Assembly (NCBI RefSeq): GCF_003991355.1
Contig: NZ_RCSU01000004.1
Span: 365,245-429,244 of the forward strand
Reading direction: 5' to 3'
Length of the DNA stretch: 64,000 nt
Origin: Pseudoflavitalea rhizosphaerae
GTDB lineage: Bacteria > Bacteroidota > Bacteroidia > Chitinophagales > Chitinophagaceae
How positions within the stretch are numbered: the stretch's first letter is position 1; every line of letters starts with the position of its first letter. Below the pieces are notes generated by a model. It did not search any database, had not been told where the DNA came from, and saw nothing but the letters and a program-made list of their open reading frames with translations. Below, piece by piece: positions 28,148 to 37,121 of this stretch. The translations under genes were made by a program, and so were the position numbers.

Positions 28148-29236
28148 TCAGAAATGCCGGATCAGTGCGATATGTTCATAACCATCCAATACGCCAGGAT
28201 CTACAAATTCAACATCTCCGCCGCTCGACAATACTTTCTCTATCACATCATCCACAGCATCCCTGATGAATGGTTGCCCTGTATTTGTTTCATTATCGGG
28301 TTCAATATCGGATTCTGATTTGTAACGGGCCGGACAAATAAAGTTCTTCTCCACGATCAATAACCGGCCTCTTTTTTCAGAAGCGATCTTCCACACATCC
28401 CGCATGCCTTTGGCTAATTTATGATGGCTTCCGGCTTCCTCCAGGTGATGGAGCAAATCTGTCTGCTTCACTTTTTTCCAGTCGGCCACCTGGGGTTGTA
28501 TGGCTTCCCGGATCTCTGCTTCCGTGGCTTCATCAAAATTGCCATTTACCAGCCCGGTGATCCTTTTATGATGATGCGAGAGTTTGATGAAATGACCAAT
28601 TACTTTTTCGGGGCCTAAGATGAAAAGAGGGAAATCGTAGGCATTGAGGATGATGCCCAGGCTACTATCCACATGGTGCAGGAATTTATCCAGCACTGTT
28701 TCCCGCAGGTCCTGCACAGTGGAAAAATTGCTTACCTGTTCCGGCAGGTCCCGGGGCGCGGCGCCTGTTCCCTGCGGTGTATTGGATACGATGCGGATAA
28801 ATTCTGTGGTATTGCCGATGAAGATCTTACTGTGCTTATTGCTCAGCACCAATACCAGGTATTTGTGAATATCCTTCTTGGAGAATACCAGATCACGGAT
28901 CTCGAAAGTATTATCAACAATGATCTTCTCCTCCACCAGGATATCGAGGTAATATACTTTTTCCAATAGAGGCGAAGCAAACAGTGCAATGGTTTTCTTA
29001 TGTGTGTTGTAATTGAGATGTCGCACAAGACCCTCTAACCGTTCCATCACTGTTTGCTCCTGCATGGAACTGCCGTTCATTTGTTGCTTTACCTGTTCAA
29101 GCATTCGATCAAGCCGGTATTCCAGGTCTTTCCTGGAAGACATTTTGGGCTCAAAAGGAACAATGACAGACACAGATGGGTAAGCATGCGGCGCCTGCAG
29201 GATTTCTTTTTCTTCTTGAATGATTTCCGGGAACAT
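28148..29236 (-). CDS. baeRF3-type protein (bacterial eRF1-like family 3)
   Basis: The start at 29236 (MFPEIIQEEKEIL) gives 362 residues. The order of strands and helices, with PSVSVIVPFEP near the N-terminus, KTIALFASPLL in the first third, YLVLVLSNKHSKIFIG, and the C-terminal IRDAVDDVIEKVLSSGGDVEFV plus LDGYEHIALIRHF, is that of bacterial homologues of archaeo-eukaryotic release factor domains (family 3). These are predicted ribosome- or stress-linked proteins of unproven function. An upstream extension to 29476 has no support. Confidence 0.78.
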   Translation of the reverse strand: MFPEIIQEEKEILQAPHAYPSVSVIVPFEPKMSSRKDLEYRLDRMLEQVKQQMNGSSMQEQTVMERLEGLVRHLNYNTHKKTIALFASPLLEKVYYLDILVEEKIIVDNTFEIRDLVFSKKDIHKYLVLVLSNKHSKIFIGNTTEFIRIVSNTPQGTGAAPRDLPEQVSNFSTVQDLRETVLDKFLHHVDSSLGIILNAYDFPLFILGPEKVIGHFIKLSHHHKRITGLVNGNFDEATEAEIREAIQPQVADWKKVKQTDLLHHLEEAGSHHKLAKGMRDVWKIASEKRGRLLIVEKNFICPARYKSESDIEPDNETNTGQPFIRDAVDDVIEKVLSSGGDVEFVDPGVLDGYEHIALIRHF

Positions 29237-29367
29237 ATGCTTAGGTTTTATATCCAAATGTAAGTTGCTGCTCTGCTTTTTCCTTTGAGGCCGATCAAAG
29301 CGCAGTGTGAGTTTGATCAGGATGAAGCAGGAGTGAATCGCCACTGCGATTGAACTGAGCAATGCAG

Positions 29368-30411
29368 CTACCTTCTTATCAGGATCTTTAGTGGTTCCCA
29401 TTCTGGAATATAGTCCAGTACCAGTTTTGTTATGCCGATGAACGGTATAAAGAGTATCATTCCTGAAATGCCCCATAACAATCCGCCGGCAAGTATAGCC
29501 ACCAATGTTGCCCAGGTGCTGACTTTCAGTTGGAAGGCAACCATCCTGGGGAAGATCACATTTGCTTCCAGGTATTGCACAAATGCAAATACACCTACCA
29601 CACCAATGGGATACCAGATAGAATCTTTGGTGAGCAGCGCTACTGAAATGGGAAGCAGTGCGCTCACGATAATGCCGACATAGGGAATGATAGTCATAAT
29701 TGCGGTGAGCATCCCAAATAGTATGGCATGCCGTATACCCAGGGCCAGTAACCCAATGCTGTTCAGTATTCCAACTATGATGTATACTTTGATCATCCCC
29801 CTGATGAAATCATAATAAGTGTGTATCACTTCATTTAGTATTTGCGGTAATTTCTCTTTATACTTTGGGGAAATGATGCTTCGCAGGAACTCAACAAAAT
29901 TGTGGCGGTTATACAGGAACAAAGCTGCAAATACTGGCACCAGAAAAACCGAGAGACCGGTTTGGCTGCCACTGCTTACAAGTCGTTCAGCCATATTCTT
30001 TGCAGCCATGTTTAAGGTGTCTGTCAATTGTTGCCACCAATCGTTGTCACTTGCCTGCGGCAAATGGAAACTCGCTTCTGTTGAGTGCTGCAATTGGTTC
30101 AGTGCTGGCTTTAATTTATCCATCAGGTCCTGGGCATCTTTTAAAAAATAGGATGCCTGCAGTACCAGCAGGCCGATCAAAGCCAGGAAAATCAGGATCA
30201 CAATGGTCAAACCGAAAGCAATGGCAACACTTCGTGGCCAACCCCGTTTTTCCAGGCGGAAACAAACAGGATACAGCACCATGGCAATCAGTAGTCCGTA
30301 GCTCATGGGGACCAGCAATGATCGTCCAAAATATACAACAACCAATATACTGATAGCGATGATCAGGTATTGTGTCTCTTTGCTAAAAGCGCCCAGGTTG
30401 ATTTTTTGCAT
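29368..30411 (-). CDS. AI-2E family transporter (PerM/DUF20)
   Basis: 347 residues with about eight hydrophobic helices: three at the N-terminus (ISILVVVYFGRSLLVPM, YGLLIAMVLYPV, FGLTIVILIFLALIG), a soluble middle, and five after residue 150 ending in the conserved ISGMILFIPFIGITKLV. The ANVIFPRMVAFQLKVSTWATLVAILAGG segment, read across about residues 275-303, is typical of the family. Members export small molecules or ions; the cargo is not known here. It lies 131 bases upstream of the baeRF3 gene on the same strand. Confidence 0.93.
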   Translation of the reverse strand: MQKINLGAFSKETQYLIIAISILVVVYFGRSLLVPMSYGLLIAMVLYPVCFRLEKRGWPRSVAIAFGLTIVILIFLALIGLLVLQASYFLKDAQDLMDKLKPALNQLQHSTEASFHLPQASDNDWWQQLTDTLNMAAKNMAERLVSSGSQTGLSVFLVPVFAALFLYNRHNFVEFLRSIISPKYKEKLPQILNEVIHTYYDFIRGMIKVYIIVGILNSIGLLALGIRHAILFGMLTAIMTIIPYVGIIVSALLPISVALLTKDSIWYPIGVVGVFAFVQYLEANVIFPRMVAFQLKVSTWATLVAILAGGLLWGISGMILFIPFIGITKLVLDYIPEWEPLKILIRR

Positions 30412-30704
30412 TGTTTATCCGTTAAGACAGGGAATATAGCAGGTCTTCGATTTCCGGGGTGTTCAGTTTTCCCAACATAACTATGGATTTATGTTGTTGA
30501 AGGTAGGATCATCATTTGTTGAAAACCAGGATGTCCGTCACATGCAACAATGATCTTTGTCAAAGGAACAAGCTGTTTTGTTGAAGTAATTGGCCGGAAT
30601 AATAGGAAATATTGTAACTTGAAAGAAGTGATTAGTCCCGTTGTCCTGTTATCGTTTTTTAATATCCATAAGTGTACCCGTTAAAGTATCTCAATAAGTA
30701 TTTA

Positions 30705-31070
30705 ATGAAGAGAATTCTTGTTATAGAAGATAACAGAGATATCCGAGAAAATGCTTTAGAAATGCTGGAACTGGCAAATTATGAAGTGTACGCTGCCTCC
30801 AATGGCATGGAAGGTTTACAAATTATCCGCTCTCAAAGACCTGACCTCATCCTCTGCGATATCCATATGCCTGTAATGGATGGATATAGTGTTCTTGAAA
30901 ATGTAAAGAAGGACCCTTCCCTGAATGAGATCCCCGTAATTATCCTTTCAGCTTTCAGTGAAAGAACAGAAGTGCAGAAAGGTTTGCAGAATGGGGCTTC
31001 TCATTACATTATCAAGCCATTCGATGATGAACAGTTATTGAGAGTAGTGGAGTCATTCATTAACACCTGA
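30705..31070 (+). CDS. Stand-alone receiver-domain response regulator
   Basis: 121 residues, one CheY-like receiver. EDN near the N-terminus supplies the acidic pocket, LILCDIHMP carries the phosphorylated Asp, followed by the conserved Ser (ILSAF) and Lys (IKPFD). There is no output domain. The ATG at 30705 matches the receiver start of the Crp-fused regulator at 33892, and the two receivers are similar (DIRENxxEMLELAxY). No histidine kinase gene is seen in the window. Confidence 0.93.
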   Translation: MKRILVIEDNRDIRENALEMLELANYEVYAASNGMEGLQIIRSQRPDLILCDIHMPVMDGYSVLENVKKDPSLNEIPVIILSAFSERTEVQKGLQNGASHYIIKPFDDEQLLRVVESFINT

Positions 31071-31127
31071 AGCAATTTAACTCTTAGGATGAATACTGAC
31101 CAATTTGGTCAGCAAGGTTTTGTATGG

Positions 31128-32252
31128 TCAGTGCAACAGGAGTGAAAGGGATTTTACCCGTTTATAATCTTCTGAATCTGCTTTTTGCAGCAAGAGATAT
31201 TCTATAATATGGTTCAAACTGACCACGCCAGTAAAGTAGCCGTTCTCCATTACCGGAAATATTTTTTTGTCGTTGACTGCCAATTGCTCCAGTAATGGGT
31301 CTACCAGTTGATTGGCATCCAGGATCTCATCGTCATACCTGTGCAGGTCCTTCAATTGCGTGTTTTCTCTCTTCTCTGCAAGTGCAGTTATAATGTTGAG
31401 CCTGTTGATAGAGCCAATGGGTTTGTCTTCTTCCAATACCACAAAATACTCACTATGGTTGTGCAATAAAATATCACTGGCCTGCCTGGCAGTGAAATTG
31501 GATGGCAGGCTGTGGTAATCAAACATAGTTACATCCCTGATCCTGACATCTTTCACCAGTGACCGGATCTGCAGATAATATTCTTCTGTATCTTCTGCAA
31601 AAATGATGAAAAAACCTGCGATGGGAAGTAAGGGACTGAAGAATACGATGCCCGCTCCAATCATAACAGCAGCAATGAACTTGCCTGTAATATTGGCGAT
31701 ATAAGTAGCCCTGATATAGTTCAATCTGAAAGCGAGTAAAGCACGCAATACCCTGCCGCCATCCAGGGGGAAGGCTGGTATCAAATTGAATATCGCCAGA
31801 ACTATATTGGCCAGGAACAAATTCAAAATGAAATCATGGCCGTGAGCAATACTGACCTGTGTGTAATCTGCAGGGATCATCGTTTCAGCAGGAAACATGA
31901 TCTTCAATAACCCGGCAATGATCAGGTTCACCAGTGGGCCCGAAAAGCTGATCAGTAATTCCTGCCTGGGGTTTCCCGGGAATTTCCCGATACTGGCTAT
32001 TCCTCCAAATGGCATCAATACAATATTTTTCGCTTCAATGCCATATTCCATAGCAGTGACGGCATGACCCAGTTCATGCAATAATACTGAAATGAACAGG
32101 CCGGCAATGAAAAGGACTGCCCAGCTGAGTTCAATGATATTGCTGCCATTGTGAGCATTCACCAGGAATACCCAACCGAATAGCAACAGGAATGTCCAGT
32201 GCAGGAAGATATTGATGCCGCGTACACTGATGAGCTTAAATGATCCATGCAT
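31128..32252 (-). CDS. Site-2 metalloprotease (M50) with CBS domain pair
   Basis: 374 residues from the start at 32252. Five to six membrane helices fill residues 15-220; LLHELGHAV is the zinc site and PAFPLDGGRVLRALL supplies the third ligand (the NPDG-type motif). A CBS pair follows (about 240-365), with FVVLEEDKPIGSINR and FPVMENGYFTGVVSL. M50 enzymes cut membrane proteins such as anti-sigma factors; the CBS pair suggests control by adenine nucleotides. The nearest upstream gene on this strand is Hsp20, with a terminator between them. Confidence 0.93.
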   Translation of the reverse strand: MHGSFKLISVRGINIFLHWTFLLLFGWVFLVNAHNGSNIIELSWAVLFIAGLFISVLLHELGHAVTAMEYGIEAKNIVLMPFGGIASIGKFPGNPRQELLISFSGPLVNLIIAGLLKIMFPAETMIPADYTQVSIAHGHDFILNLFLANIVLAIFNLIPAFPLDGGRVLRALLAFRLNYIRATYIANITGKFIAAVMIGAGIVFFSPLLPIAGFFIIFAEDTEEYYLQIRSLVKDVRIRDVTMFDYHSLPSNFTARQASDILLHNHSEYFVVLEEDKPIGSINRLNIITALAEKRENTQLKDLHRYDDEILDANQLVDPLLEQLAVNDKKIFPVMENGYFTGVVSLNHIIEYLLLQKADSEDYKRVKSLSLLLH

Positions 32253-32278
32253 AAAAAAGGAATTGAACAATGATCAGG

Positions 32279-32304
32279 AATAAAACCCGCCGGCAACCGG
32301 CGGG
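32279..32304 (-). terminator. Rho-independent terminator after Hsp20
   Basis: A perfect 8-base stem (CCCGCCGG and CCGGCGGG) with a 3-base loop lies at 32286-32304. On the minus strand it is followed by TTTTAT, so it fits termination of the Hsp20 transcript, 35 bases past that gene's stop. Confidence 0.85.
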
Positions 32305-32338
32305 TAAACACTACAAAAAACCAACCTTAATAGACCCC

Positions 32339-32782
32339 CTATTTAACCTGGACCTGCTTTGACAGAGCAGTTTTTTTAGCTTCTTCTTTTTTGGGTAAGG
32401 CAATTTTCAGTACACCGTCATCATAACTGGCTTCGATCTTTTCCTTGATCACTTCTTCTGGTATGGTAAAGCTGCGGGTGAAAGAAGAATAATTGTACTC
32501 TTTACGGGTATGACGGGAATCTTTCTCTTCTTTCGTGTCTTCCTTTTCACAACTGATGGTAAGCATATTGCCATCAATGTCGATCTTAAAATCATGTTTT
32601 TTAAGACCGGGGGCTGCCAGTGAAAGCTGGTATTGGTCTTTGTTGTCTGTGATGTTTACAGCCGGTACGGTAGCTGGTTTAAAAAATCCTCCGTTTGGAA
32701 ACCAATCTCCCCAGGGTTTAAAGAAATCATCAAATACTGAAGGGAATTGGTCCAACCTCCTGGTAAGTTCCTTAGTAGACAT
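32339..32782 (-). CDS. Small heat-shock protein, Hsp20/alpha-crystallin family
   Basis: 147 residues starting MSTKELTRRLDQFPSVFDDFF. The alpha-crystallin domain (about 40-135) contains ITDNKDQYQLSLAAPGLKKHDF, read over residues 42-63, then ITISCEKE-type strands and the A-x-x-x-N/D-GVLKIALPKK end motif. The start is fixed by a strong AGGAGG five bases upstream of the ATG, unusual for this group of bacteria; a longer frame to 32884 is rejected for that reason. Small heat-shock proteins hold unfolding proteins. It is a typical partner of universal stress and PfkB genes in stress regulons. Confidence 0.95.
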   Translation of the reverse strand: MSTKELTRRLDQFPSVFDDFFKPWGDWFPNGGFFKPATVPAVNITDNKDQYQLSLAAPGLKKHDFKIDIDGNMLTISCEKEDTKEEKDSRHTRKEYNYSSFTRSFTIPEEVIKEKIEASYDDGVLKIALPKKEEAKKTALSKQVQVK

Positions 32783-32787
32783 TGTAA

Positions 32788-32793
32788 CCTCCT
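32788..32793 (-). promoter_or_regulatory. Strong Shine-Dalgarno site for Hsp20
   Basis: The minus strand reads AGGAGG with a five-base spacer to the ATG at 32782. No other gene in the window shows an equally strong ribosome binding site at this spacing, so translation of Hsp20 may be unusually efficient. Confidence 0.85.
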
Positions 32794-32880
32794 GTTTTAA
32801 TTGTGAATGATGTTGATTAAAGATACTTACCTGTAATGCCCCGGAGCAAAGACCTGCGTCAGACAGATGCATGAGAATCA

Positions 32881-33657
32881 TCAAGACAGGCCCGGGTATT
32901 TGCTCAGGAAACTGAACCTGAACGGTCCGGCATTCCTGATCTTTTGGATGAACGCTTTCAGGCGCAATACACTCAGCGGATTATCCAGGGCAGGGTCATG
33001 ACAGAGGATCACAAGATGTTGCGGGGTGAAAGTATTATGGTTGCGGATGGTTTGCCTGATCCTGAAAATAAGATCATCTTCCGGTTCCAGGGACAGGTCT
33101 GTGCCGGAATAATTCCATTCAAGGTCCCAGCCAATCACCTGGTAACCGTTACGGGCAAGCGAATCTGCGATAGCGTTGCCGTCTTCCAGGTCATTCCTGC
33201 TGCGTGTACCGGTCCGCCATGCATTCCTCCCAGGCAGGCGGGCGAGTTGATTGGTAAAGCCCAGTGAGTCCTGGTTCTTTTTGAAATCCTTCGCCACATC
33301 ACCGGGGCGACTGTAATACTGATGGTACTTTCTGTTGGCGTGGGAATAACTATGATTACCAGCTTCTATCCAGGGTGAGGCCTGCATATGTTTCCAGATC
33401 AGCTTAGTGCTGTCGTTCTTCAATACAAAACATCCGATCAGGAATACGTTGATGGGCACCTGGCAGGAGTCGGCAATTTGCAGCAAAGCCTGGCTGCCGG
33501 GCACGATGCCATCGTCAAACGTAAGGTAAAGTGTTATTGAATCTTTTTGACAGACAGAGCCCGGCGGACTGATTTGGTCAGGAAAGGAGGCTGGTTGTAT
33601 TGCGCTCAAACATGCGATTAAAACTAAAGCGAAGAAGGCACTATTGATAATTCTCAT
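32881..33657 (-). CDS. NodB-type polysaccharide deacetylase
   Basis: 258 residues from the start at 33657, with a signal peptide containing a possible lipobox (LVLIACLSA). NodB motifs are present: TLYLTFDDG (catalytic and metal Asp), HSYSH (metal His pair), RLPGRN (motif 3) and, towards the C-terminus, LVILCHDP. The enzyme should remove acetyl or acyl groups from an extracellular or periplasmic polysaccharide. It lies about 100 bases upstream of Hsp20. A start four codons upstream (33669) is also possible. Confidence 0.88.
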   Translation of the reverse strand: MRIINSAFFALVLIACLSAIQPASFPDQISPPGSVCQKDSITLYLTFDDGIVPGSQALLQIADSCQVPINVFLIGCFVLKNDSTKLIWKHMQASPWIEAGNHSYSHANRKYHQYYSRPGDVAKDFKKNQDSLGFTNQLARLPGRNAWRTGTRSRNDLEDGNAIADSLARNGYQVIGWDLEWNYSGTDLSLEPEDDLIFRIRQTIRNHNTFTPQHLVILCHDPALDNPLSVLRLKAFIQKIRNAGPFRFSFLSKYPGLS

Positions 33658-33795
33658 TTTTTGGTTCAATGTACAGCCTGTAAATAGCAGTGGAAATGAC
33701 GGTGATCATTGATTTGTATGATTTATAAAGACTATTGCGCTAAAATTCGATAACTTTAAAAAGGGCCATTGCATGTTTCATTACTGGAGGTTATA

Positions 33796-33810
33796 TTTTT
33801 TTTTTTTTTT
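33796..33810 (+). repeat. 15-T homopolymer upstream of the response regulator-Crp gene
   Basis: Fifteen consecutive T lie 82 bases before the ATG at 33892. They fall in a frame that is continuous with the gene and would encode five Phe in a hydrophobic extension. Runs of this length are prone to slippage, so the tract could vary between cells or reflect sequencing error. Confidence 0.8.
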
Positions 33811-33891
33811 ACGGTGCTGCTGGTACAACCGTTACCCTTGAAATACCGCACTTATAGGCATCCGAAAAATATAACCATACAATTGCATCCG

Positions 33892-34953
33892 ATGAAAAGA
33901 ACAATTTTAGTAATAGATGATAATACTGATATCAGGGAAAATATTGCTGAGATACTGGAGCTGGCTGGTTACAATGTTGTTGTGGCAGAGAATGGTAAAC
34001 GTGGAGTGGAACTGGCCATTGACAGCCATCCAGATCTGATCATTTGCGATATCATGATGCCCGAGTTAGACGGTTATGGAGTGTTGCACCTGCTGAGGAT
34101 GAAGCCCGAAACTGCCGGTGTCCCATTTATTTTTCTCACTGCCAAAATTGAAAGGGGTGACTGGCGAAAAGGAATGGAAATGGGAGCGGATGATTATATC
34201 ACCAAACCATTTGAGAACATTGATCTGCTCAGGGCGGTGGAAGCCCGATTGAAGAAGCTGGAAATCGTTCAGGCAAAATATGAAACCGGAGAAAAGGGCG
34301 CTAATGAATTCATCAGGGAACTGAAGGTTTCCGGTTTCCTGCCATTGGACCCCGAACAATATGATGCAGTTGCCCTGCAAAGAAAAATGTTGCTTTACCA
34401 GGAAGGTAAAAGGCCAAAGTTTCTCTATTATGTCAGGAGTGGAAAGATCAAGACCTATAAATTACATCCGGATGGCAAAGAGTATGTGACCAACCTGTAT
34501 GGCAAAGGAGATTATATCGGTCATATGGCATTATTGGAAAATGCCAATTACGATGATAATGCCGAAGTGCTGGAGGATGCAGAGATCACTTCCATTCCCC
34601 GGGAGGACTTCTTGCAGGCAATTTTCAATGATCTGAATATTGCCACTAAGTTCATTAGATTGATCTCAAAGGAAGTAAAGGAAAAAGAGGACAGGTTATT
34701 ACACCTGGCCTACGATTCATTGAGAAAGCGGGTAGCAAAAGCGCTCACGGATATTCATCAGAAGTTCAGTAAGGAACAGGCAGTTGCCGATCATATTCAA
34801 ATACCCCGGGAAGATATTGCCAGGTATGTGGGTACTGCCACGGAGTCGCTTATACGAACCCTTAGTGAATTCAAGTCCGAGAAGTTGATCGAAATCAGAG
34901 ATGGTAAGATCATGGTCCTTGAAATAGAAAAATTGAAGAATCTTCTGTATTGA
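33892..34953 (+). CDS. Response regulator fused to a Crp/Fnr-type transcription factor
   Basis: 353 residues. A receiver (about 1-125) has VIDDNTD, LIICDIMMP with the phospho-Asp, and TKPFE. A linker leads to a cyclic-nucleotide-binding-like domain (about 150-260; YVRSGKIKTYKLHPDGKEYVT and YGKGDYIGHMALLE) and a winged helix (about 275-350; IPREDIARYVGTATESLIRTL). The effector site lacks the Arg/Ser pair used by classic cAMP receptors as far as I can see. Preferred start is 33892; a frame from 33769 would add a hydrophobic leader through the T run. It is the best candidate regulator of the surrounding stress genes. The stop codon touches the stop of the next, convergent gene. Confidence 0.92.
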   Translation: MKRTILVIDDNTDIRENIAEILELAGYNVVVAENGKRGVELAIDSHPDLIICDIMMPELDGYGVLHLLRMKPETAGVPFIFLTAKIERGDWRKGMEMGADDYITKPFENIDLLRAVEARLKKLEIVQAKYETGEKGANEFIRELKVSGFLPLDPEQYDAVALQRKMLLYQEGKRPKFLYYVRSGKIKTYKLHPDGKEYVTNLYGKGDYIGHMALLENANYDDNAEVLEDAEITSIPREDFLQAIFNDLNIATKFIRLISKEVKEKEDRLLHLAYDSLRKRVAKALTDIHQKFSKEQAVADHIQIPREDIARYVGTATESLIRTLSEFKSEKLIEIRDGKIMVLEIEKLKNLLY

Positions 34954-35385
34954 TCAGTTATTGTCGCGGTTCAGATCATAATCACCTGTTTCAGTTCCGC
35001 TGGCGGTAATTGTACTTTCCATTCCATGCTTGTTCTGCTGATCCAGCGTCCAGTTGTCAGTAGCGGTGGTTTCCAGCCAAAGTTCGCCTGATCTCCTGAA
35101 TACCTGTACTTTCAGATTGAATGTTTTTTCAAATGACTCTTCCAGCTCTGCTACTGTTGTACGCGGGGAGAATGTGAGTGCGCCAGTTTTGAATTTTCCC
35201 TGTGTGGCCTTGCTTACCCTGACTGAAGGATGTAATAATTGCTCAGGTATTTCACTCATCACCGGCCCACCTTTGAAAAATTCAATCTTCAGAAATGGGA
35301 AATAATCGGAGAACTTGTTTTGCAACTCCCAGATGGTAGTATGTGTTTGTATTTGCAGTTGCATTTGCATTTGTTTGTTGTTCAT
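34954..35385 (-). CDS. Uncharacterised protein with internal duplication
   Basis: 143 residues of unknown family. Residues 16-38 and 76-98 share the pattern TTxxEL-x3-F-x3-F-x-LK-x2-FF/VF, so the protein contains two related alpha-beta units. No signal peptide. It lies two bases downstream of a universal stress gene in an apparent three-gene operon and probably works with it. The C-terminus is polar and acidic (TETGDYDLNRDNN). Confidence 0.72.
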   Translation of the reverse strand: MNNKQMQMQLQIQTHTTIWELQNKFSDYFPFLKIEFFKGGPVMSEIPEQLLHPSVRVSKATQGKFKTGALTFSPRTTVAELEESFEKTFNLKVQVFRRSGELWLETTATDNWTLDQQNKHGMESTITASGTETGDYDLNRDNN

Positions 35386-35387
35386 AG

Positions 35388-36224
35388 TTAACTGTGTGCG
35401 ATGAATAAAGGCAAATGAAGTGATTTCATGAGGATATCAGCCATGCTGGGTCTGAACCAACGGGAAACCATGCCTCTCCGGTAGGCGCCCAGTACTACCA
35501 GTGTGCCGGAAGGCTCATGTTTGAGGTGATCAAGTATCACTGTTTCCGGCAAGCCTCTCAGGATCTTGTATTCCGCATTGTTGAAATGCCTGTCCATGAA
35601 TTCAGTCATCAGTCTTTTGTCAGGCAGGGATAATTGATCTTCCCCGGATTGCACGGTAATCACTTCAATTTGTTGCGATTTCAGCGAAGGCAACAAATAA
35701 CTGAACATACGGACAGCATAAACCGAAGATGGCTCCCCATCGTATAACAATACCACTTTTTTGATGGGTTCATATTGTGCCGGAGCGATGAAAACAGGAC
35801 ATTCAACATTGGCCAGCAGGGTACGCATGAACCTGGTAGGTTGGTTTTCCTCATAGGCCATAAATGTTTCTTTCCCGTCAATGAACAAGAGGTCTGCATA
35901 GATGCTTTCATGCAGGATCTCCTGTATGGCAAAACTTCTGTCGCGATGCAGGTTGTACTCGATATCCACTTCTGTGCACAATTGCTGGAATTTCCGGGCC
36001 GATTCCTGCCGGGTCTTCATATCTTCTTTGTCCATTTCTTCCCTTTTTTCTTCAATACTGGCTGTATTGCTCACAAGCTCATAGATCTTATAGGAATGGT
36101 TGGTCCAATCGTCGAGCAGCACTCCGGTCAGGTGTGCATTTGACAGGTTTGCCAGCCGTGTGGCATAGAGCGCTGTGCTCTCTGAATATTTAAGACCATC
36201 GATAGCGGCTATGAATTTTTTCAT
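35388..36224 (-). CDS. Tandem universal stress protein
   Basis: 278 residues, two UspA halves. The first begins MKKFIAAIDGLKYSESTALYA and includes YADLLFIDGKETF; the second ends LVVLGAYRRGMVSRWFRPSMADIL and PLFIAHS. It is the closest visible relative of the broken copy at 23967-24510. It sits nine bases downstream of another universal stress gene and two bases upstream of the 143-residue gene, clearly one operon. Confidence 0.92.
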   Translation of the reverse strand: MKKFIAAIDGLKYSESTALYATRLANLSNAHLTGVLLDDWTNHSYKIYELVSNTASIEEKREEMDKEDMKTRQESARKFQQLCTEVDIEYNLHRDRSFAIQEILHESIYADLLFIDGKETFMAYEENQPTRFMRTLLANVECPVFIAPAQYEPIKKVVLLYDGEPSSVYAVRMFSYLLPSLKSQQIEVITVQSGEDQLSLPDKRLMTEFMDRHFNNAEYKILRGLPETVILDHLKHEPSGTLVVLGAYRRGMVSRWFRPSMADILMKSLHLPLFIAHS

Positions 36225-36233
36225 GATCTACGA

Positions 36234-37073
36234 TTAATGATGGGTGATAAACAGTGGCTGTGAAGTTGTTTTCAATACCACATCAGCAGAACTATGCCTG
36301 AAAAAATTAGAGACTGTATTGCGCCCATAAGCGCCCATTACAATCAGGCTTTTGTTTTTTTCTATCAGGTAACCGAGCATTGCATTGTCTGTAGGTCCCG
36401 GCAGCAGCACATAGTTGATATTACTAAACCTGGTTTCCATCCATTCTTTGAAGCTGTTGCTGTATAAAGCCGGCTCTCTGCCCGGTTCCACTACTTCCAA
36501 TACGGTAATTCTGAGTTCATGAAGGTCCGGCAGCAGGTCTGCGAGCTGTTTGATCGCAAACATGCAGGCCTGACCACCATTGTAGGCAAAAATGATTTCG
36601 TCAATTCCTTCAAACGTTAATGGAGCAATAATTACGGGGCATTCTGATTCTGCCAGTACTTTTTTTGCCACAGCGCCTGGTACTTCATTGATGCTTGCAT
36701 CAAAACCTGCTTCTGCATCGATTACCACCATGTCGGAAAACCTCGTTTCACGGATGATCTCCTGTAAGGTCATGTCTTTGTTTTCATGAACATGATTGAT
36801 GATTCCGTGATTGTCGAAATAAGATTTGAAATATTGGATCTGCTGTTCAATCGATTTCTGTTTTTCTTTAAGCAGGGTGGATGCTTCGTTCAATTCGTAT
36901 TCTACATATGGTTGTTCTTCATTGCCGGTACTCAAATTGTCCCTGTCTGCGGACTGGTCCTCCAGGAAAATGCCCTTGATGCCGGATTTGGTAAGCCTGG
37001 CCAGATAACAACCGAATGCCAATGTGTGTTGGTTTAGATGAACCGGGTCCACCACTAACAGGATCTTTTTCAT
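36234..37073 (-). CDS. Tandem universal stress protein
   Basis: 279 residues, two UspA halves, starting MKKILLVVDPVHLNQHTLAF. The second half has IVMGAYGRNTVSNFFRHSSADV and PLFITHH. It is first in the three-gene operon that ends at 34954. A perfect 14-base palindrome lies 49-62 bases upstream of its start and may control the operon. Confidence 0.92.
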   Translation of the reverse strand: MKKILLVVDPVHLNQHTLAFGCYLARLTKSGIKGIFLEDQSADRDNLSTGNEEQPYVEYELNEASTLLKEKQKSIEQQIQYFKSYFDNHGIINHVHENKDMTLQEIIRETRFSDMVVIDAEAGFDASINEVPGAVAKKVLAESECPVIIAPLTFEGIDEIIFAYNGGQACMFAIKQLADLLPDLHELRITVLEVVEPGREPALYSNSFKEWMETRFSNINYVLLPGPTDNAMLGYLIEKNKSLIVMGAYGRNTVSNFFRHSSADVVLKTTSQPLFITHH

Positions 37074-37121
37074 TGTAATTGCTGTTTTGATAAAATTAAT
37101 TACAACATTCAGTGATTAAAG

